From an uncultured Burkholderiaceae bacterium (GTDB lineage: Bacteria; Pseudomonadota; Gammaproteobacteria; Burkholderiales; Burkholderiaceae): 63,114 nt of DNA. Under the pieces are notes generated by a model. The model saw nothing but the letters and a program-made list of their open reading frames with translations, was not told the DNA's origin and ran no database searches. How positions within the stretch are numbered: the first letter of the stretch is position 1; the number at the start of each line of letters is the position of its first letter. Shown piece by piece: positions 8,828 through 18,479 of this stretch. A program made the translations under genes and the position numbers. The stretch covers positions 1-63,114 of the forward strand of contig CALMPB010000366.1 of the NCBI GenBank assembly GCA_937871985.1, given 5' to 3'.

Positions 8828-10312
8828 ATGAAATTTAGGCGAAGCGCTTGGTCACAGCACGAAGCAAAGTCATCACACGATATATTGAACCTATTTTATA
8901 TTTATTTAGGCTTTGCGGTAGCAATTTTGCTAATATTACAAGTTATTTACATATTTGATCACACTTCTTCGAATTTTAACGAAGGGTGGAATGCATATTT
9001 TGCATTTTTAGTTCAACACGATGAACCACTATATCTGTCAAATAATTCTCTTTTCATTAACAACTACCCACCTATTTCTTTCATAGTATTGTCCAAAATC
9101 GGTAGCATTTTAGGGGATAATATAGTAGCAGGACGAATTATTGCACTAGTTTCAATGGTTTTTGTATGCATTGCAATATACATGTCCTCTCGAGCCATAC
9201 ACGCAACAACGTCACAGGCAGCCGTTGGAGCTACTTTATTCGCGCTATTTAACGCGACTTATTTCCGTAGCTACGTAGCTGCAAATGATCCGCAGTGGCT
9301 AGCGCATTCGTCGATGATGATCGGACTTCTAATATTACTTTCTAAGAAAGATATTGCACACCTATCTGCTATATTTGCCTCCGTATTTTTCATACTCGGC
9401 TTGTTTATTAAGCACAATTTGATTTCTTTGCCATTAGCTGTCGGTTTCTGGTTCTTATTGCATAATAGAAATTACCTATTCACCTATATCGCAACTTCAA
9501 TATTGTTATTGATAACTGTCAACTTGCTATTTATTCAAATTTACGGTTTTGAATATTTTGAGGATATTTTTGGCCACGCGAGGGTATATTCAGCGCGGCG
9601 CATGGCAGTACAGGGGCTAATTATAACTCCGTTTATTCTACCTTTTGCTGGATCATTTAGAATGCTACTTCAGGAGCGGGGAGCGGATCATCGCTTCGAC
9701 CTACTTCTTTTGTTCGCCGCTTTGGCCGTTCCCTTAGGTATCCTCCAGCGGGCTGGCGAAGGGGTGGATTACAACGCGCACTTCGAAGCTCTTATTGCCC
9801 TCACAATTGTACTGAACATAGCACTGTCCCGGGCAGAACCCGCCGGTAGTAGCAAGGAGCGACGCTCCTCTTTATTTTTGGTGACTGCCCCCTTTGCGAT
9901 ACCGATTTTAGGCATTCCATATTTCTTTTATGATATAGTGAAAAATATTTCATCGGCGCCACAAATTAAGATGGAGTGGTCTGCCCTAATAGATAATGTT
10001 GCTACTATTAATGGGCCCGTCGCATGCGATGTACAAGCGATTTGTTACTGGGCTAGGAAGCGGCCAGAAATCGACTTTTTTAATGTCGGCCAGCAATTGC
10101 GCCTTGGTTATGGTAGTGATCCACTAGTTGAAAAGTTAAATAGTAGGTATTATGCGGCTATAGTGCTGAAGGAAGCAAAATATGACATTTTGCCTGTCAA
10201 GCAAGGAAAATTGATTGCTACAATATATCGATATTACGAGTATAAACGTCGGCTTCCCGCTGGGTACATACTGCTGACACCAATTAGGCTGAAATTTTGT
10301 AGAGGTATGTGA
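8828..10312 (+). CDS. AT-rich GT-C-like multi-spanning membrane protein
   Basis: A 494-residue protein with around ten or more transmembrane segments. The first periplasmic loop carries an acidic motif (FNEGWNAYF), as in GT-C glycosyltransferases of the PMT/ArnT type that use polyprenyl-linked sugars. That assignment is by architecture, not by a diagnostic motif. The gene is far richer in A+T than its neighbours (many ATA, TTA, AAT codons), which points to recent transfer. The ATG at 8828 follows AATGAGG; a TTG at 8801 in the same frame is less likely. It lies about 100 nt after the methyltransferase-like gene and may form the third gene of that operon. Confidence 0.6.
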   Translation: MKFRRSAWSQHEAKSSHDILNLFYIYLGFAVAILLILQVIYIFDHTSSNFNEGWNAYFAFLVQHDEPLYLSNNSLFINNYPPISFIVLSKIGSILGDNIVAGRIIALVSMVFVCIAIYMSSRAIHATTSQAAVGATLFALFNATYFRSYVAANDPQWLAHSSMMIGLLILLSKKDIAHLSAIFASVFFILGLFIKHNLISLPLAVGFWFLLHNRNYLFTYIATSILLLITVNLLFIQIYGFEYFEDIFGHARVYSARRMAVQGLIITPFILPFAGSFRMLLQERGADHRFDLLLLFAALAVPLGILQRAGEGVDYNAHFEALIALTIVLNIALSRAEPAGSSKERRSSLFLVTAPFAIPILGIPYFFYDIVKNISSAPQIKMEWSALIDNVATINGPVACDVQAICYWARKRPEIDFFNVGQQLRLGYGSDPLVEKLNSRYYAAIVLKEAKYDILPVKQGKLIATIYRYYEYKRRLPAGYILLTPIRLKFCRGM

Positions 10313-10857
10313 CCGTCTATTTTGGCAATCTCCACAAAAGATTTCATATGTTGCCTTATACTACAATGACTTAATTTTCATTTTTGTCGCGAAATTGTAA
10401 ACATTTTTATCATAATGCTTGGATATGTATGAATGATATTCATTTTTGCTGCTTTTGATACCAATTTTCTGATTCCAGAACGTATGGAATATTGATGGTC
10501 GATAGCTGTCAATGTCCCGGTATCTGGTTCGCCCGCGGTGAACGCGACAAAGTTGTCAGACATACCGCATCCGCTGAGGGCACGCCGATTCCGTCGCATA
10601 ATGCCCCGGATTTTTGTTGACCGCAATTCTCAATCGCTTCACGGAAGTGGCCCTTGCCGAAGGCGCCGATGAGCGCCGCATTCAGGGCGGCGCGTTCCCT
10701 AGCCCGACTGGATCAGGACAAGCCGCTACGTCCTCAGTATCATCCGGCGAGGCTTTCAATTACCCACAGGTCGTCGCGCCCGAGATTCTCGTTGGCGCAT
10801 CGAGATTGAAGCCATAGAGGCGATTGTCATTCCTGCTTGAGCATTAAACCACACGGG
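10313..10857. other. Non-coding stretch, AT-rich at first
   Basis: The first ~300 bp share the low GC of the preceding gene and probably came with it. The rest returns to normal composition. No frame here has a recognisable product. Confidence 0.4.
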
Positions 10858-11300
10858 CAGCGTGCGATGGGGAAGGATCATGATGATAGCGGCTCGTGGA
10901 TCGATGGTGAAATAGAGAGCTCTGGGTTCGGAGATTCGCGCCTCGGCGATCAACTGCGCAAACTGATGGAGTGCCTGGATAGCGCAACAGGTCAGCCGCT
11001 TCCGCTAGCCTGCGAAGATTGGGCTAACACCAAAGCGGAGTATCGCTTTCTGTCGAACAATTCGGTGGGCGTGGCAGATCCTGCCGGATCATTTTCAAGC
11101 AACAGCACGCCGCGCCGTCAGTTGCGAGGGCACCGTGCTGGTGGTGCAGGACACGACAGAATTTGTCTATCAGCGATCGGCGGCGGACAGCATCGGCTAC
11201 ACCCAGCATGTGAACAGCGGGCGCAACAAGGAATGACGCTGGCGCCAACACAAACTGTGCGGCGTGCTGACGCAAGCCAGCCTCGCTGTCAGCCGCCTAT
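10858..11300 (+). pseudogene. IS4-family (IS50-like) transposase, N-terminal remnant
   Basis: Starts with FGDSRLGDQLRKLM and LPLACEDWANTKAEYRFLSN, the N-terminal DNA-binding region of Tn5/IS50-like transposases. After a frameshift near 11120 the catalytic segment appears in another frame as TVLVVQDTTEFVYQ and ADSIGYTQHVNSGRNK, where the first DDE Asp is VVQD. An in-frame TGA follows. Only the first third of the usual ~450 residues remains, so it is a dead fragment. Confidence 0.75.
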
Positions 11301-11363
11301 GCCAGGAGATCGACGAGTGAGTGAAAGCCTTTCTCGATCCCCCCATCGGTAACCGCCCGATTA

Positions 11364-11659
11364 TCACCGCGATACCAGTACCTTGAAGCGGGCGGCGAGT
11401 TCGGGATTGTCGACGAAGTCATCGAGGAACTGGTGCCAGGCCTTGGTTGTGAAAGTGCTTCGCTGAGCAGGTCGGTCAGCTCTTCGACGCCGTGATCGGT
11501 TAGCGCGGTGATGGCCTCGTCGGGGTCGATGTAGACGCGGATGATGGTGCCGTAGGTCAGGTTGTCGTCATTTGAGACGATGGCTTCGAGCGATTCCACG
11601 TCCTCGTCGAGGATTCTGGCGACATAGTCGAGGGTGAGAACGCAGGTGACCGTGCCCAT
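11364..11659 (-). pseudogene. IS66 passenger protein with one-base frameshift
   Basis: From the ATG at 11659 the frame reads MGTVTCVLTLDYVARILDED, then acidic sequence to LLSEALS. Continuing in the next frame gives TTKAWHQFLDDFVDNPELA and KVLVSR with a stop at 11364. One missing base near 11448 explains the switch; the restored protein would be 98 residues. I do not recognise its function. Its ATG overlaps the ancestral stop of the IS66 transposase remnant (TGATG), so like the gene at 542-1165 it appears to be a translationally coupled IS66 passenger. Confidence 0.55.
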
Positions 11660-11846
11660 CAGGCGGCCAATGCTTGCGGGACAGTCAGCGGTGCCCAATT
11701 TCAGGGAAGCAATTCGTCGATCCTGTTGATCTTGTGATCGTGGATGCGATGGAGGAGATCGGTGATGTAGGCTTGGAGGTCGAGGGCATTGATTTTGGCG
11801 CTTTCGATGAGCGTCATGGCCCGGGCGAGGATGTCTATTTCTTCCA
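11659..11846 (-). pseudogene. IS66-family TnpC, extreme C-terminal remnant
   Basis: The minus strand encodes LIESAKINALDLQAYITD and HRIHDHKINRIDELLP, the typical last segment of IS66 transposases. The following Trp codon is TGA instead of TGG (11701-11703). Reading through it gives NWAPLTVPQALAA and the original stop at 11659-11661. Only about 60 codons remain. Confidence 0.7.
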
Positions 11847-12256
11847 TTTCTAACACCGATTTAATGTTGGCGACAGACGGCAGCGACGCTGGACCACGAA
11901 GTTACCACCCAGGCGGCGAAATGCTTGCCGGTGCAAGCGACTCTTCGCTTCATCAATAGGGTTATGGAAGAGAGAGGACGATCTGGGTCTGCTCGCCCCC
12001 TTCAAAGATCGTGACACAACAACGCAACGCCAAGAGGCCCGCTCTGCTTCTATGCGTCGTGCGGCGCAGCGTCCGATGCCGGCGGCCCCTGGTCTTGTCA
12101 CGCACGACCAGGGGCCATTGGCCGGTAGTACAGGAGTAGAATCGGTTGACACTTTGCTCCTTCCCTGCCCGGTTAGCGTTTCCCATTTGCGGTCATGTGC
12201 GGGTCGCGACCAACAGGTATCGGGCACGGACTCCATTCAAGCGACAGGATGATGCC
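11847..12256. other. No gene recognised
   Basis: A 410-bp stretch after the IS66 remnant. A long minus-strand frame exists, but its residues look like shadow coding and no family is apparent. A TTGACA at 12147 could be a -35 for the next gene, but I see no good matching -10. Confidence 0.35.
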
Positions 12257-12634
12257 ATGCGGTTCCGTTCGGGGCTGATCGCCCAAATTTTCGCGGTGTC
12301 GCTCCTCGTTGGCGGCTGTAATTCTCGCGCCGGGATGCAGCAAGTCTCTGCAAACGGCGCCGGTGGGACCGGAGTGCTCGCTGCGACCGCGCTTCCGCCC
12401 GCCATTGTGAGTGACCACACATATCGCTGCGACGACGACAGCGTGGTTCGCATCGAGTATCTCGCCGGCGATCAAGGCGCACTTCTCCAGCCGCCCGATA
12501 ATGGAACGCCTGTCCGTCTCACCGCGGACGAAACTGGCGGGAATCTGACCGGTAGTGGCTACGTCGTGGCCGGCCGCGGTACGGCCATCGTCTTTCAGCG
12601 GCCCGCAGGGTCACGCCAGCATTGCAAGGGCTGA
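12257..12634 (+). CDS. MliC-like lipoprotein (lysozyme-inhibitor fold)
   Basis: A 125-residue lipoprotein: Arg-containing n-region, hydrophobic core and lipobox LVGGC, lipidated Cys near residue 20. The mature domain starts with YRCDDDSVVRIEYL and ends with GRGTAIVFQRP, the beta-sheet pattern of the MliC/PliC family (PF09864 type), which inhibits c-type lysozymes in the periplasm. The similarity is short, so the role is likely but unproven. It ends 56 nt before the TolC-family gene and may be co-transcribed with it. Confidence 0.6.
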   Translation: MRFRSGLIAQIFAVSLLVGGCNSRAGMQQVSANGAGGTGVLAATALPPAIVSDHTYRCDDDSVVRIEYLAGDQGALLQPPDNGTPVRLTADETGGNLTGSGYVVAGRGTAIVFQRPAGSRQHCKG

Positions 12635-12690
12635 ACCCCGTGACCTGCAAGCGGTTCGCCTGCGCGCAAGCATTTGAACAATCTCGCACT

Positions 12691-14139
12691 ATGTTGCATT
12701 TTTGCGCGATTATACGCTCAGGCGTTCCTGTGCTCGCGGTTGCCGCCTCCTGCGCTATCGTCGCGCCCACGCGCGCTACTAATGCGGAAACGCTTCGCCA
12801 TGCACTCGAGCGAGCATATCGCACGAACCCGACGTTGACCGCCGCGCGTGCTGGACAGCGTGCAACCGATGAAGGCGTGCCGATCGCAAAGGCCGCTGCC
12901 CGACCGACGCTGAGCGCGACCGCTGACTATCAAGAATTCGTCGTCCGTTCCGCCAATAACTTTGTTTCTCCTTTTCGCGCCGCCGACGCGGCGGCCAATC
13001 TTTCGATACCGATCTTCCAAGGCGGTGCGGTGCGAAACGGCATTCGAGCAGCGGACGCTCGCGTCTACGCGGGTCGCGAGGGGCTGCGGACCGCCGAGGC
13101 TGATGTCTTCACTGCGGTCGTCGCCGCTTATGTCGATGTGCTTCGCGACGACGCCATAGTTGATCTCAACAAGGGGAATGTGGCGGTTCTTGAAATCAAT
13201 CTTCGCGCGTCACGCGATCGCTTCGAGATCGGGGATCTCACGCGCACCGATGTCGCGCAATCCGAAGCGAGGCTGGAAACGGCTCAAGGACAGCTCGAAA
13301 CGGCCCGTGCCCAGCTCGATGCGAGCGTTCAGAATTACCTGCGCTTCGTCGGTGTGCTGCCCGACGACCTCCAGCCCCCTCCGCCCTTACCCGACTTTCC
13401 ATCGACGGCGGATGCTGCTGTCACTATCGCGGTTTCAGAAAACCCGCAGCTGCTCGCGGCAAAAGCGCAAAGCTCAGCGACACACTTCGATGTTCGGGTC
13501 GCGGCGGCCGCTCGCCTGCCTCGCGTTTCACTCGTCGCCAACAGCAACTACAATAACTATCTTGGAACACTTGGGGCCAGCATTCCCGGGCGCGCTTTCA
13601 GCCAGGCGCAGCGTACCGCAACGCTGGGTGTTTCAGTGACGATCCCGCTCTACCAGGGTGGCGCGCCCGCCGCGCGCGTTCGTCAAGCTCAGGCGCTCGA
13701 AAGCCAGTCGCTCGAGCAGATTGTCCAGATCGAGCGCGGGGTGGTGGCCCAGGCGCGCGCCGCCTTTTCGCGCTACCGCGCGACGATGGCCGTGATCAGA
13801 TCCGCCGAAGCGGCGGTGACATCGAACGAGCTGGCTCTTGAAGGCGTGCGCGCGGAAAACAGCGTCGGGAACCGAACCGTGCTGGAGATCCTGAACGCCG
13901 AACAGGAATTGCTCAACAGCCGTGTCCAGCGCGTGACAGCGAAGCGAGATGCTTATGTCGCTGGGTTCGCACTGCGTGCGGCAATGGGCCGCGCCGAAGC
14001 AAAAGATCTGGGCCTCTTTGGCGTTTCGCTCTATGATCCGACCCTCGACTACAGCCGCGTGCCGACGCATGGGTCCAATTACGGGTCCGGCGATGCCAGC
14101 CAACCGAAAGACCCCGATAGACCACCGCCGATGCCCTAA
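12691..14139 (+). CDS. TolC-family outer-membrane efflux/secretion channel
   Basis: A 482-residue outer-membrane factor. The ATG at 12691 gives a signal peptide ending near PTRATNAE. The two repeated TolC halves are visible: ALERAYRTNPTLTAARAG with LSIPIFQGGAVRNGI in the first, and ENPQLLAAKAQ with VSVTIPLYQGGAPAARV in the second. The helical region includes RFEIGDLTRTDVAQSEARLE and VLEILNAEQELLNS, typical of the type I secretion/efflux channel subgroup. The C-terminus is Pro/Asp-rich. No inner-membrane pump partner lies next to it, so its transport system is unknown. Confidence 0.88.
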   Translation: MLHFCAIIRSGVPVLAVAASCAIVAPTRATNAETLRHALERAYRTNPTLTAARAGQRATDEGVPIAKAAARPTLSATADYQEFVVRSANNFVSPFRAADAAANLSIPIFQGGAVRNGIRAADARVYAGREGLRTAEADVFTAVVAAYVDVLRDDAIVDLNKGNVAVLEINLRASRDRFEIGDLTRTDVAQSEARLETAQGQLETARAQLDASVQNYLRFVGVLPDDLQPPPPLPDFPSTADAAVTIAVSENPQLLAAKAQSSATHFDVRVAAAARLPRVSLVANSNYNNYLGTLGASIPGRAFSQAQRTATLGVSVTIPLYQGGAPAARVRQAQALESQSLEQIVQIERGVVAQARAAFSRYRATMAVIRSAEAAVTSNELALEGVRAENSVGNRTVLEILNAEQELLNSRVQRVTAKRDAYVAGFALRAAMGRAEAKDLGLFGVSLYDPTLDYSRVPTHGSNYGSGDASQPKDPDRPPPMP

Positions 14140-14679
14140 GGCTAACGCTATCCCCGCGCAGCGCCGCGATCGATTCCTTCACGTGATCGGTGTAGAATGA
14201 GTCGTGATCGCGCGCTGGCAGTCACCGGGAATTTCAGTTTGCGCGACATCGCGGGGCTGCAAGCCATGGGTCATCGCCGCCCGTCAGGACGACTGGGCTG
14301 CGTTAAATCATCATTCTTTGGTTTGAAGAATGGGTTTACCGCCGCTTCGCAGAAGGAAGGCATCAGTGCGCCAAACGCCAAGCGCGGGAGGATTGTAATC
14401 GAAGGCATGGATTTCTGGGTAATCATTGTCGATCTCCTAACCAGCAGCTCAAGTGATCAGCTGAGATCTGATATTGCCATCGCCTTTCGACCAGGATTTG
14501 TCGCCGCCATTACAACCATGGATGCTGTTAGGCTGACAAAATAGCCTCCCCTCCCTTTTTGATGATGCATTGTTAAAGGACGTTAATGCGCATCTCACGC
14601 TCATTTTAACTTGCACACACAAAGCGACTTCGGGACCATATTTTAGAATCCATTGTTTATCTGTGCCAGGATATCGCCC
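14140..14679. other. No gene recognised
   Basis: 540 bp without a convincing gene. A frame at 14197-14544 has no family resemblance and no good ribosome site. Confidence 0.35.
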
Positions 14680-14961
14680 ATGCTTGCTCGAATGTTGTTG
14701 GCATCGGCCATAGTCGCTGCGCCCGGAATTGCGCTCGCGGGACGGCCGACTTCACCATATCCTGACTCGGCCGTTGCCCCCGGGGCGTCGCCCTCACAGG
14801 CGTCGCGCCCAGCATCGCGAATCAAAGGCGACCGCCGGCGTGCCCATCTGCACTGTGAATCTGCCGGCCCGAAGAACGTAATGGTCTGTTTTCGGAATTC
14901 TCGTGGGACAAAAAGACCGGCGACAACGCCCCTTCAGCTGGTTCCGACAGATAACCGGTAA
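14680..14961 (+). CDS. Hypothetical small exported protein
   Basis: A possible 93-residue protein. The ATG at 14680 opens a good signal-peptide-like stretch (MLARMLLASAIVAAPGIALA) with a likely cleavage after ALA. The mature part is basic, with two Cys residues (LHCESAGPKNVMVCFRN). No family is recognised, and no strong Shine-Dalgarno sequence is visible. It could be a chance frame. Confidence 0.35.
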   Translation: MLARMLLASAIVAAPGIALAGRPTSPYPDSAVAPGASPSQASRPASRIKGDRRRAHLHCESAGPKNVMVCFRNSRGTKRPATTPLQLVPTDNR

Positions 14962-15325
14962 ACGACTGCAGGAAATCCGATCGGCCCGGAGGGATGGAAG
15001 AAATGTGCTGGACACGCTCCTCGGTAGCCATTCCGCTCGAAAGGCGCGGCCCTGGGTCGCGGCGACTCGATTGCCGCTCAATTCCTCGGGTCGCGGCTTC
15101 GTTAGACAAGGGCACCAAGGGTTGTCACCTTAGGCGTTTTTTCGACCTTCTTCCCTAAGTCCGATTTTAGGCGGATGGCGGATGGCGGATGTGTGCCGTG
15201 ATGGGGCAACGCGCGTTTATGAAGCGTCGATTACAAAGTTTTCAATTTACACTTGTTTCGTTGCATGCACGGCTTTGCGAGCGCACCTTCGATCACGGCC
15301 TAAACGCGCCGGAGCCGGAGGCTCT
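14962..15325. other. No gene recognised
   Basis: About 360 bp with only short frames. Contains a tandem GGCGGAT repeat near 15170-15190. Confidence 0.35.
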
Positions 15326-15838
15326 ATGCTAGTTTCCCCTTTCAGACTTTCGCTCGGGTCGGCGGTGCTGCTCACGCTTGGCGGGTGCACAACTTATACT
15401 GTTTCTCATCCGGCGGTCGCCTATTATGCTGTACCATGTTCAACGCCCGGTGCGTTTGTTGCAGAGCCGATTGATGCTCGCGACCCAACGTACGGCCCGC
15501 AGGTTCCGCCGCCGCCTCCCCCTTCTCCGTCAGCGACCGCGCCACAGGCCAGCAACCAACCGCCGCCGACCTGCATGATCGCGGCCCCCATTTCGCAAGC
15601 CCGCTATTTCGACGGGTACTATGGGGGGCGAGGTTATTATGACCCCTATTATTACGGCTACGGTGGTTATGGCATCCCCTTCTACGGCGGAATCGGGATC
15701 GGCTTGCATGGCGGCGAGCACGGGTGGGGTGGCCACGGCGGACACGGCTTTGGTCATGGAGGGGGTGGCCATAGCGGCCCCGGCGGGCACGGCTTTGGGC
15801 ATGGAGGGGGTGGCCACGGCGGCCCCGGAAGTCACTGA
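15326..15838 (+). CDS. Gly/His-rich lipoprotein
   Basis: A 170-residue lipoprotein with signal sequence and lipobox TLGGC. The middle is Pro-rich (PPPPPPSPS), then Tyr/Gly-rich (YYGGRGYYDPYYYG). The C-terminus has repeated GHGFGHGGGGHGG units, a run that could bind metal ions through its His residues. CCGGAGG lies upstream of the ATG at 15326. The family is not known to me. Low-complexity surface lipoproteins of this kind are frequent in sphingomonads. Function unknown. Confidence 0.6.
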   Translation: MLVSPFRLSLGSAVLLTLGGCTTYTVSHPAVAYYAVPCSTPGAFVAEPIDARDPTYGPQVPPPPPPSPSATAPQASNQPPPTCMIAAPISQARYFDGYYGGRGYYDPYYYGYGGYGIPFYGGIGIGLHGGEHGWGGHGGHGFGHGGGGHSGPGGHGFGHGGGGHGGPGSH

Positions 15839-16281
15839 GTCCAAGATCAAACAGACGCTCGTCGGGGCAATGTGCATTTCCAATTTCGTTTGAAGGTGGG
15901 GAACGTCGCGGCGTTTGCAGCAGGGTATCGCGATATGCGGCGCGATACGCTCGGCGCTACGCCCCATGCCACCGCCAACCTCCACTCGCGCTTTGGTTTG
16001 ATCGTCTTAGCTGCGCTGATCACGTTAGCGGCTTGGCGGTGTACCGCAAATGTGCCCAACCCGATCTGCGTTCGGCTGGCTCGCATTGATTCTTGTATTC
16101 GTTCGGACCTGGTTCGGCGGTGAACCCGTATATGCCCATCGTGCTTGGGCCGCCGCTGCCGGACAAGGTCAAGCTCCGGCGCCCCAGGCGCAACGACCAT
16201 CGGTCCGGCTCTACCGGCGCGACTAGTGCGGGTCGAGCCCAGGGGAGCGCGACGATCATCACCATCCACGATTGAGACCGG
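15839..16281. other. No gene recognised
   Basis: 443 bp between the Gly/His-rich lipoprotein and the end of the TolC-family gene on the other strand. Only short shadow-like frames. Confidence 0.35.
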
Positions 16282-17757
16282 CTACCGCTCAAGCCACGCC
16301 AAGGGATGCCCGACCGACAATTCCAAAGCAACCGTCTGTTCTGCGATCGATTGGTCAAGCGCCGCGAGCAGGGCCCGCTTCTCGAAAAGGCTCTGCCGCA
16401 ACGCGCTAGCGGCGGGCGCGATCATGTCCCCACGTTGCACCGCCGCGTCGCTACTCGCGACCAATCTCTCAAGCGATGACATCGGTCGCGCCGCCTCATC
16501 TCGTTGCAAGCGTGCCAAACGCAGTCCGTCGACGAGCGTGGCGATATCGGCTCGCGTCGCGAACACGCGAGCGGCATACTCCGCTCGAAGTTGCGCGCGC
16601 GTCGCCTCGGCGACGGCGATACCGCCACGATTTCGGTTCCACAGCGGCAAGATGAAGCTGACCGCAGATCCCACCGTCTGATTGAACGCCGTGTCCTGCG
16701 CCCGACTAATCGTCAGCTGCAACTTCGGGAACTGGTCAAGCACGGCCTTGTGAACAACGGCTTCCTGACTGACATACCCGGCCTCCAACGCTCGCAAATC
16801 CAGGCGGCGAGAAGTCGCGTCTTCAAGAAGTAATTTTGCGTCCCACTCTCGAGCAGATGGGATGAAATCAGCTAATGAAATCTTGGTCTCTGGCGGAAGT
16901 CCAAGAAGCCTGGTCAGGTCGAATCGCGATGCGCTCAAATCTCGCTTGGCTTGCCGCAGACGACTGGTAAGCTGGGCGGCGCTGAGCTTGCGCATCTCGA
17001 GTGACTCGCCGGAAAGGTCTCCCCACGAAACCGCGCGCATCATCCTGGCAACGATATCGTCCTCGTCCGCTTTCGCTGCGCTCAAGAGCCCGACGGTTTT
17101 GGAAAGCCCCGAGATACGCGCGCCAAGCAGCTTCGCTTGCTGAGCCGTCTGCCATTCCCGCCACGCTATATCGAAGTGAATTTGATCGGCAGCTGCCCGC
17201 GCTGCGGCGTTCGCGACGCGTTGGTCGCGCAAAGCCGTTAACTCGTATGCCAGCTGTCCAGCCAACGCGTCGAACGGGTCGGGTCCGGAAAGCCGGCGAT
17301 CGTACGATAGATTGATAGCAGGATCCGGCATTAGTCGTGCGGCGAAAACCTGAGCCGCCGCGACGCCTGCACGCTTCCGCGCCGCCTGGAGATCGGGGTT
17401 TCCCACGACGGCCAGGACCGCAAGCATGTCGGCTGTCAAAGGTTTGCTGAAGTCGACGGAAACGGGCGCGAGGATCGGATGCTCAAACCGAGCTGCTGCC
17501 GCAGCGAGCGCGGCCGTTGTTGTCTGGAGGGCGGCAGTCGTGTCCGGCCCAAGAGGCGCCGGATTGTACGAAGCGCAAGATCCAAGCGGAACAATCATAA
17601 TCCCAAGTACGAGGATGATATGCTTTCGCGCGATTTTGCCCCTGCGCCGGCTACACTTGAGGACAGTCAAACGAGAAAAGATGAGGGGACGCGCGGTAGC
17701 GGAAGCTCGCCAGCCGCACCTCGTGCCATACCGGCGCCACAGCTCCAACAGCGTCAT
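16282..17757 (-). CDS. TolC-family outer-membrane lipoprotein
   Basis: A 491-residue outer-membrane efflux factor of the NodT/CusC-like kind. GGGGAGG lies 8 nt before the ATG at 17757, supporting this start although it gives an unusually long N-region before the hydrophobic core and lipobox PLGSC (Cys61). The body shows OEP features: VVGNPDLQAARKRAGVAAAQ, a central coiled coil, FILPLWNRNRGGIAVAEATRAQ and a C-terminal helix pair. The mature sequence is Ala-rich and helical. No pump genes are adjacent, so substrate is unknown; the CusC-like channel at 45.3 kb is a separate gene. Confidence 0.8.
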   Translation of the reverse strand: MTLLELWRRYGTRCGWRASATARPLIFSRLTVLKCSRRRGKIARKHIILVLGIMIVPLGSCASYNPAPLGPDTTAALQTTTAALAAAAARFEHPILAPVSVDFSKPLTADMLAVLAVVGNPDLQAARKRAGVAAAQVFAARLMPDPAINLSYDRRLSGPDPFDALAGQLAYELTALRDQRVANAAARAAADQIHFDIAWREWQTAQQAKLLGARISGLSKTVGLLSAAKADEDDIVARMMRAVSWGDLSGESLEMRKLSAAQLTSRLRQAKRDLSASRFDLTRLLGLPPETKISLADFIPSAREWDAKLLLEDATSRRLDLRALEAGYVSQEAVVHKAVLDQFPKLQLTISRAQDTAFNQTVGSAVSFILPLWNRNRGGIAVAEATRAQLRAEYAARVFATRADIATLVDGLRLARLQRDEAARPMSSLERLVASSDAAVQRGDMIAPAASALRQSLFEKRALLAALDQSIAEQTVALELSVGHPLAWLER

Positions 17758-18070
17758 TGGTAGCCTCCCCTTTCAGAATCGCGCAAGCTTTCTTTCATCG
17801 AGCTCGGATCATTCAGTTGAATTTCAGATACTTGGCAAGATGCCGTTCTGCCTGTGGCTCATACAAAAAAATTCATGTTGTTTGCTCAGTTTCAATGACT
17901 GTCGGCCGAATTTTGCCGGAAGATTTTGCAAGACGGCCTAGAAATCGTCATTTTGCGTCGAACATATTTGCGCACGAAGGCCGCGTTTCGCACGCTCCGC
18001 GGATAGTTAGCAGATTTTTAACAGAATAGCGTTAGAGCGGTGTGCTATTTTCAACGGCAAGGGCTAACTG
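17758..18070. other. Divergent intergenic region, no gene seen
   Basis: 313 bp between the TolC-family lipoprotein gene (minus) and fliE (plus). It should hold both promoters, but I could not assign elements. Confidence 0.35.
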
Positions 18071-18424
18071 ATGAGCGACGTCATGGTCGCTAGTGTGATG
18101 GCGATGCGTGCCGCCGTTCTTGACCGGAACGCGACACTTCGAAATGTCGTACTTGGAAGCCAAAGCGCCACTCCCGCAGCAAGCGGCGTCATCGGGACGC
18201 CCACTCCCAGTTTCGCCTCGACGCTGGAGACAGCGGTCCAGAAGGTCAATGCCAACCTCGAGCAGGAAGATTTGGCCACCGAAGCATACGAACGCGGCGA
18301 GACGACCGACATCGCGACTGTCGCGCTGATACAGGCGCGTGCTTCAGTCAATTTCGAGGCAACCCTTCAGTTCCGTAACAAGCTGCTTTCGGCTTACAAA
18401 GATATTATGAGCATGCAGGTATAG
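18071..18424 (+). CDS. fliE: FliE-like flagellar hook-basal body protein, orphan
   Basis: A 117-residue protein whose C-terminal two thirds match FliE: FASTLETAVQKVNANLEQED, then ERGETTDIATVALIQARASV and FEATLQFRNKLLSAYKDIM with the terminal MQV. FliE joins the MS ring to the rod of the flagellar basal body. AAGGG lies upstream of the ATG. No other rod gene is nearby; a FliQ-like gene occurs 13 kb away next to copD. This may be a relic of a lost cluster or a displaced piece of a real system elsewhere in the genome. Confidence 0.82.
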   Translation: MSDVMVASVMAMRAAVLDRNATLRNVVLGSQSATPAASGVIGTPTPSFASTLETAVQKVNANLEQEDLATEAYERGETTDIATVALIQARASVNFEATLQFRNKLLSAYKDIMSMQV

Positions 18425-18479
18425 ACCTGACCTGACAAAGCGAAGGAAATGTACAAGTAGTATCTCGAAGGAGGCCGTG

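Noticed and set aside
15700..15838. GGCCACGGCGG repeats as a CRISPR or satellite array.
   Set aside because: They encode the GHGFGHGG repeats of the lipoprotein in frame; no spacers are present.
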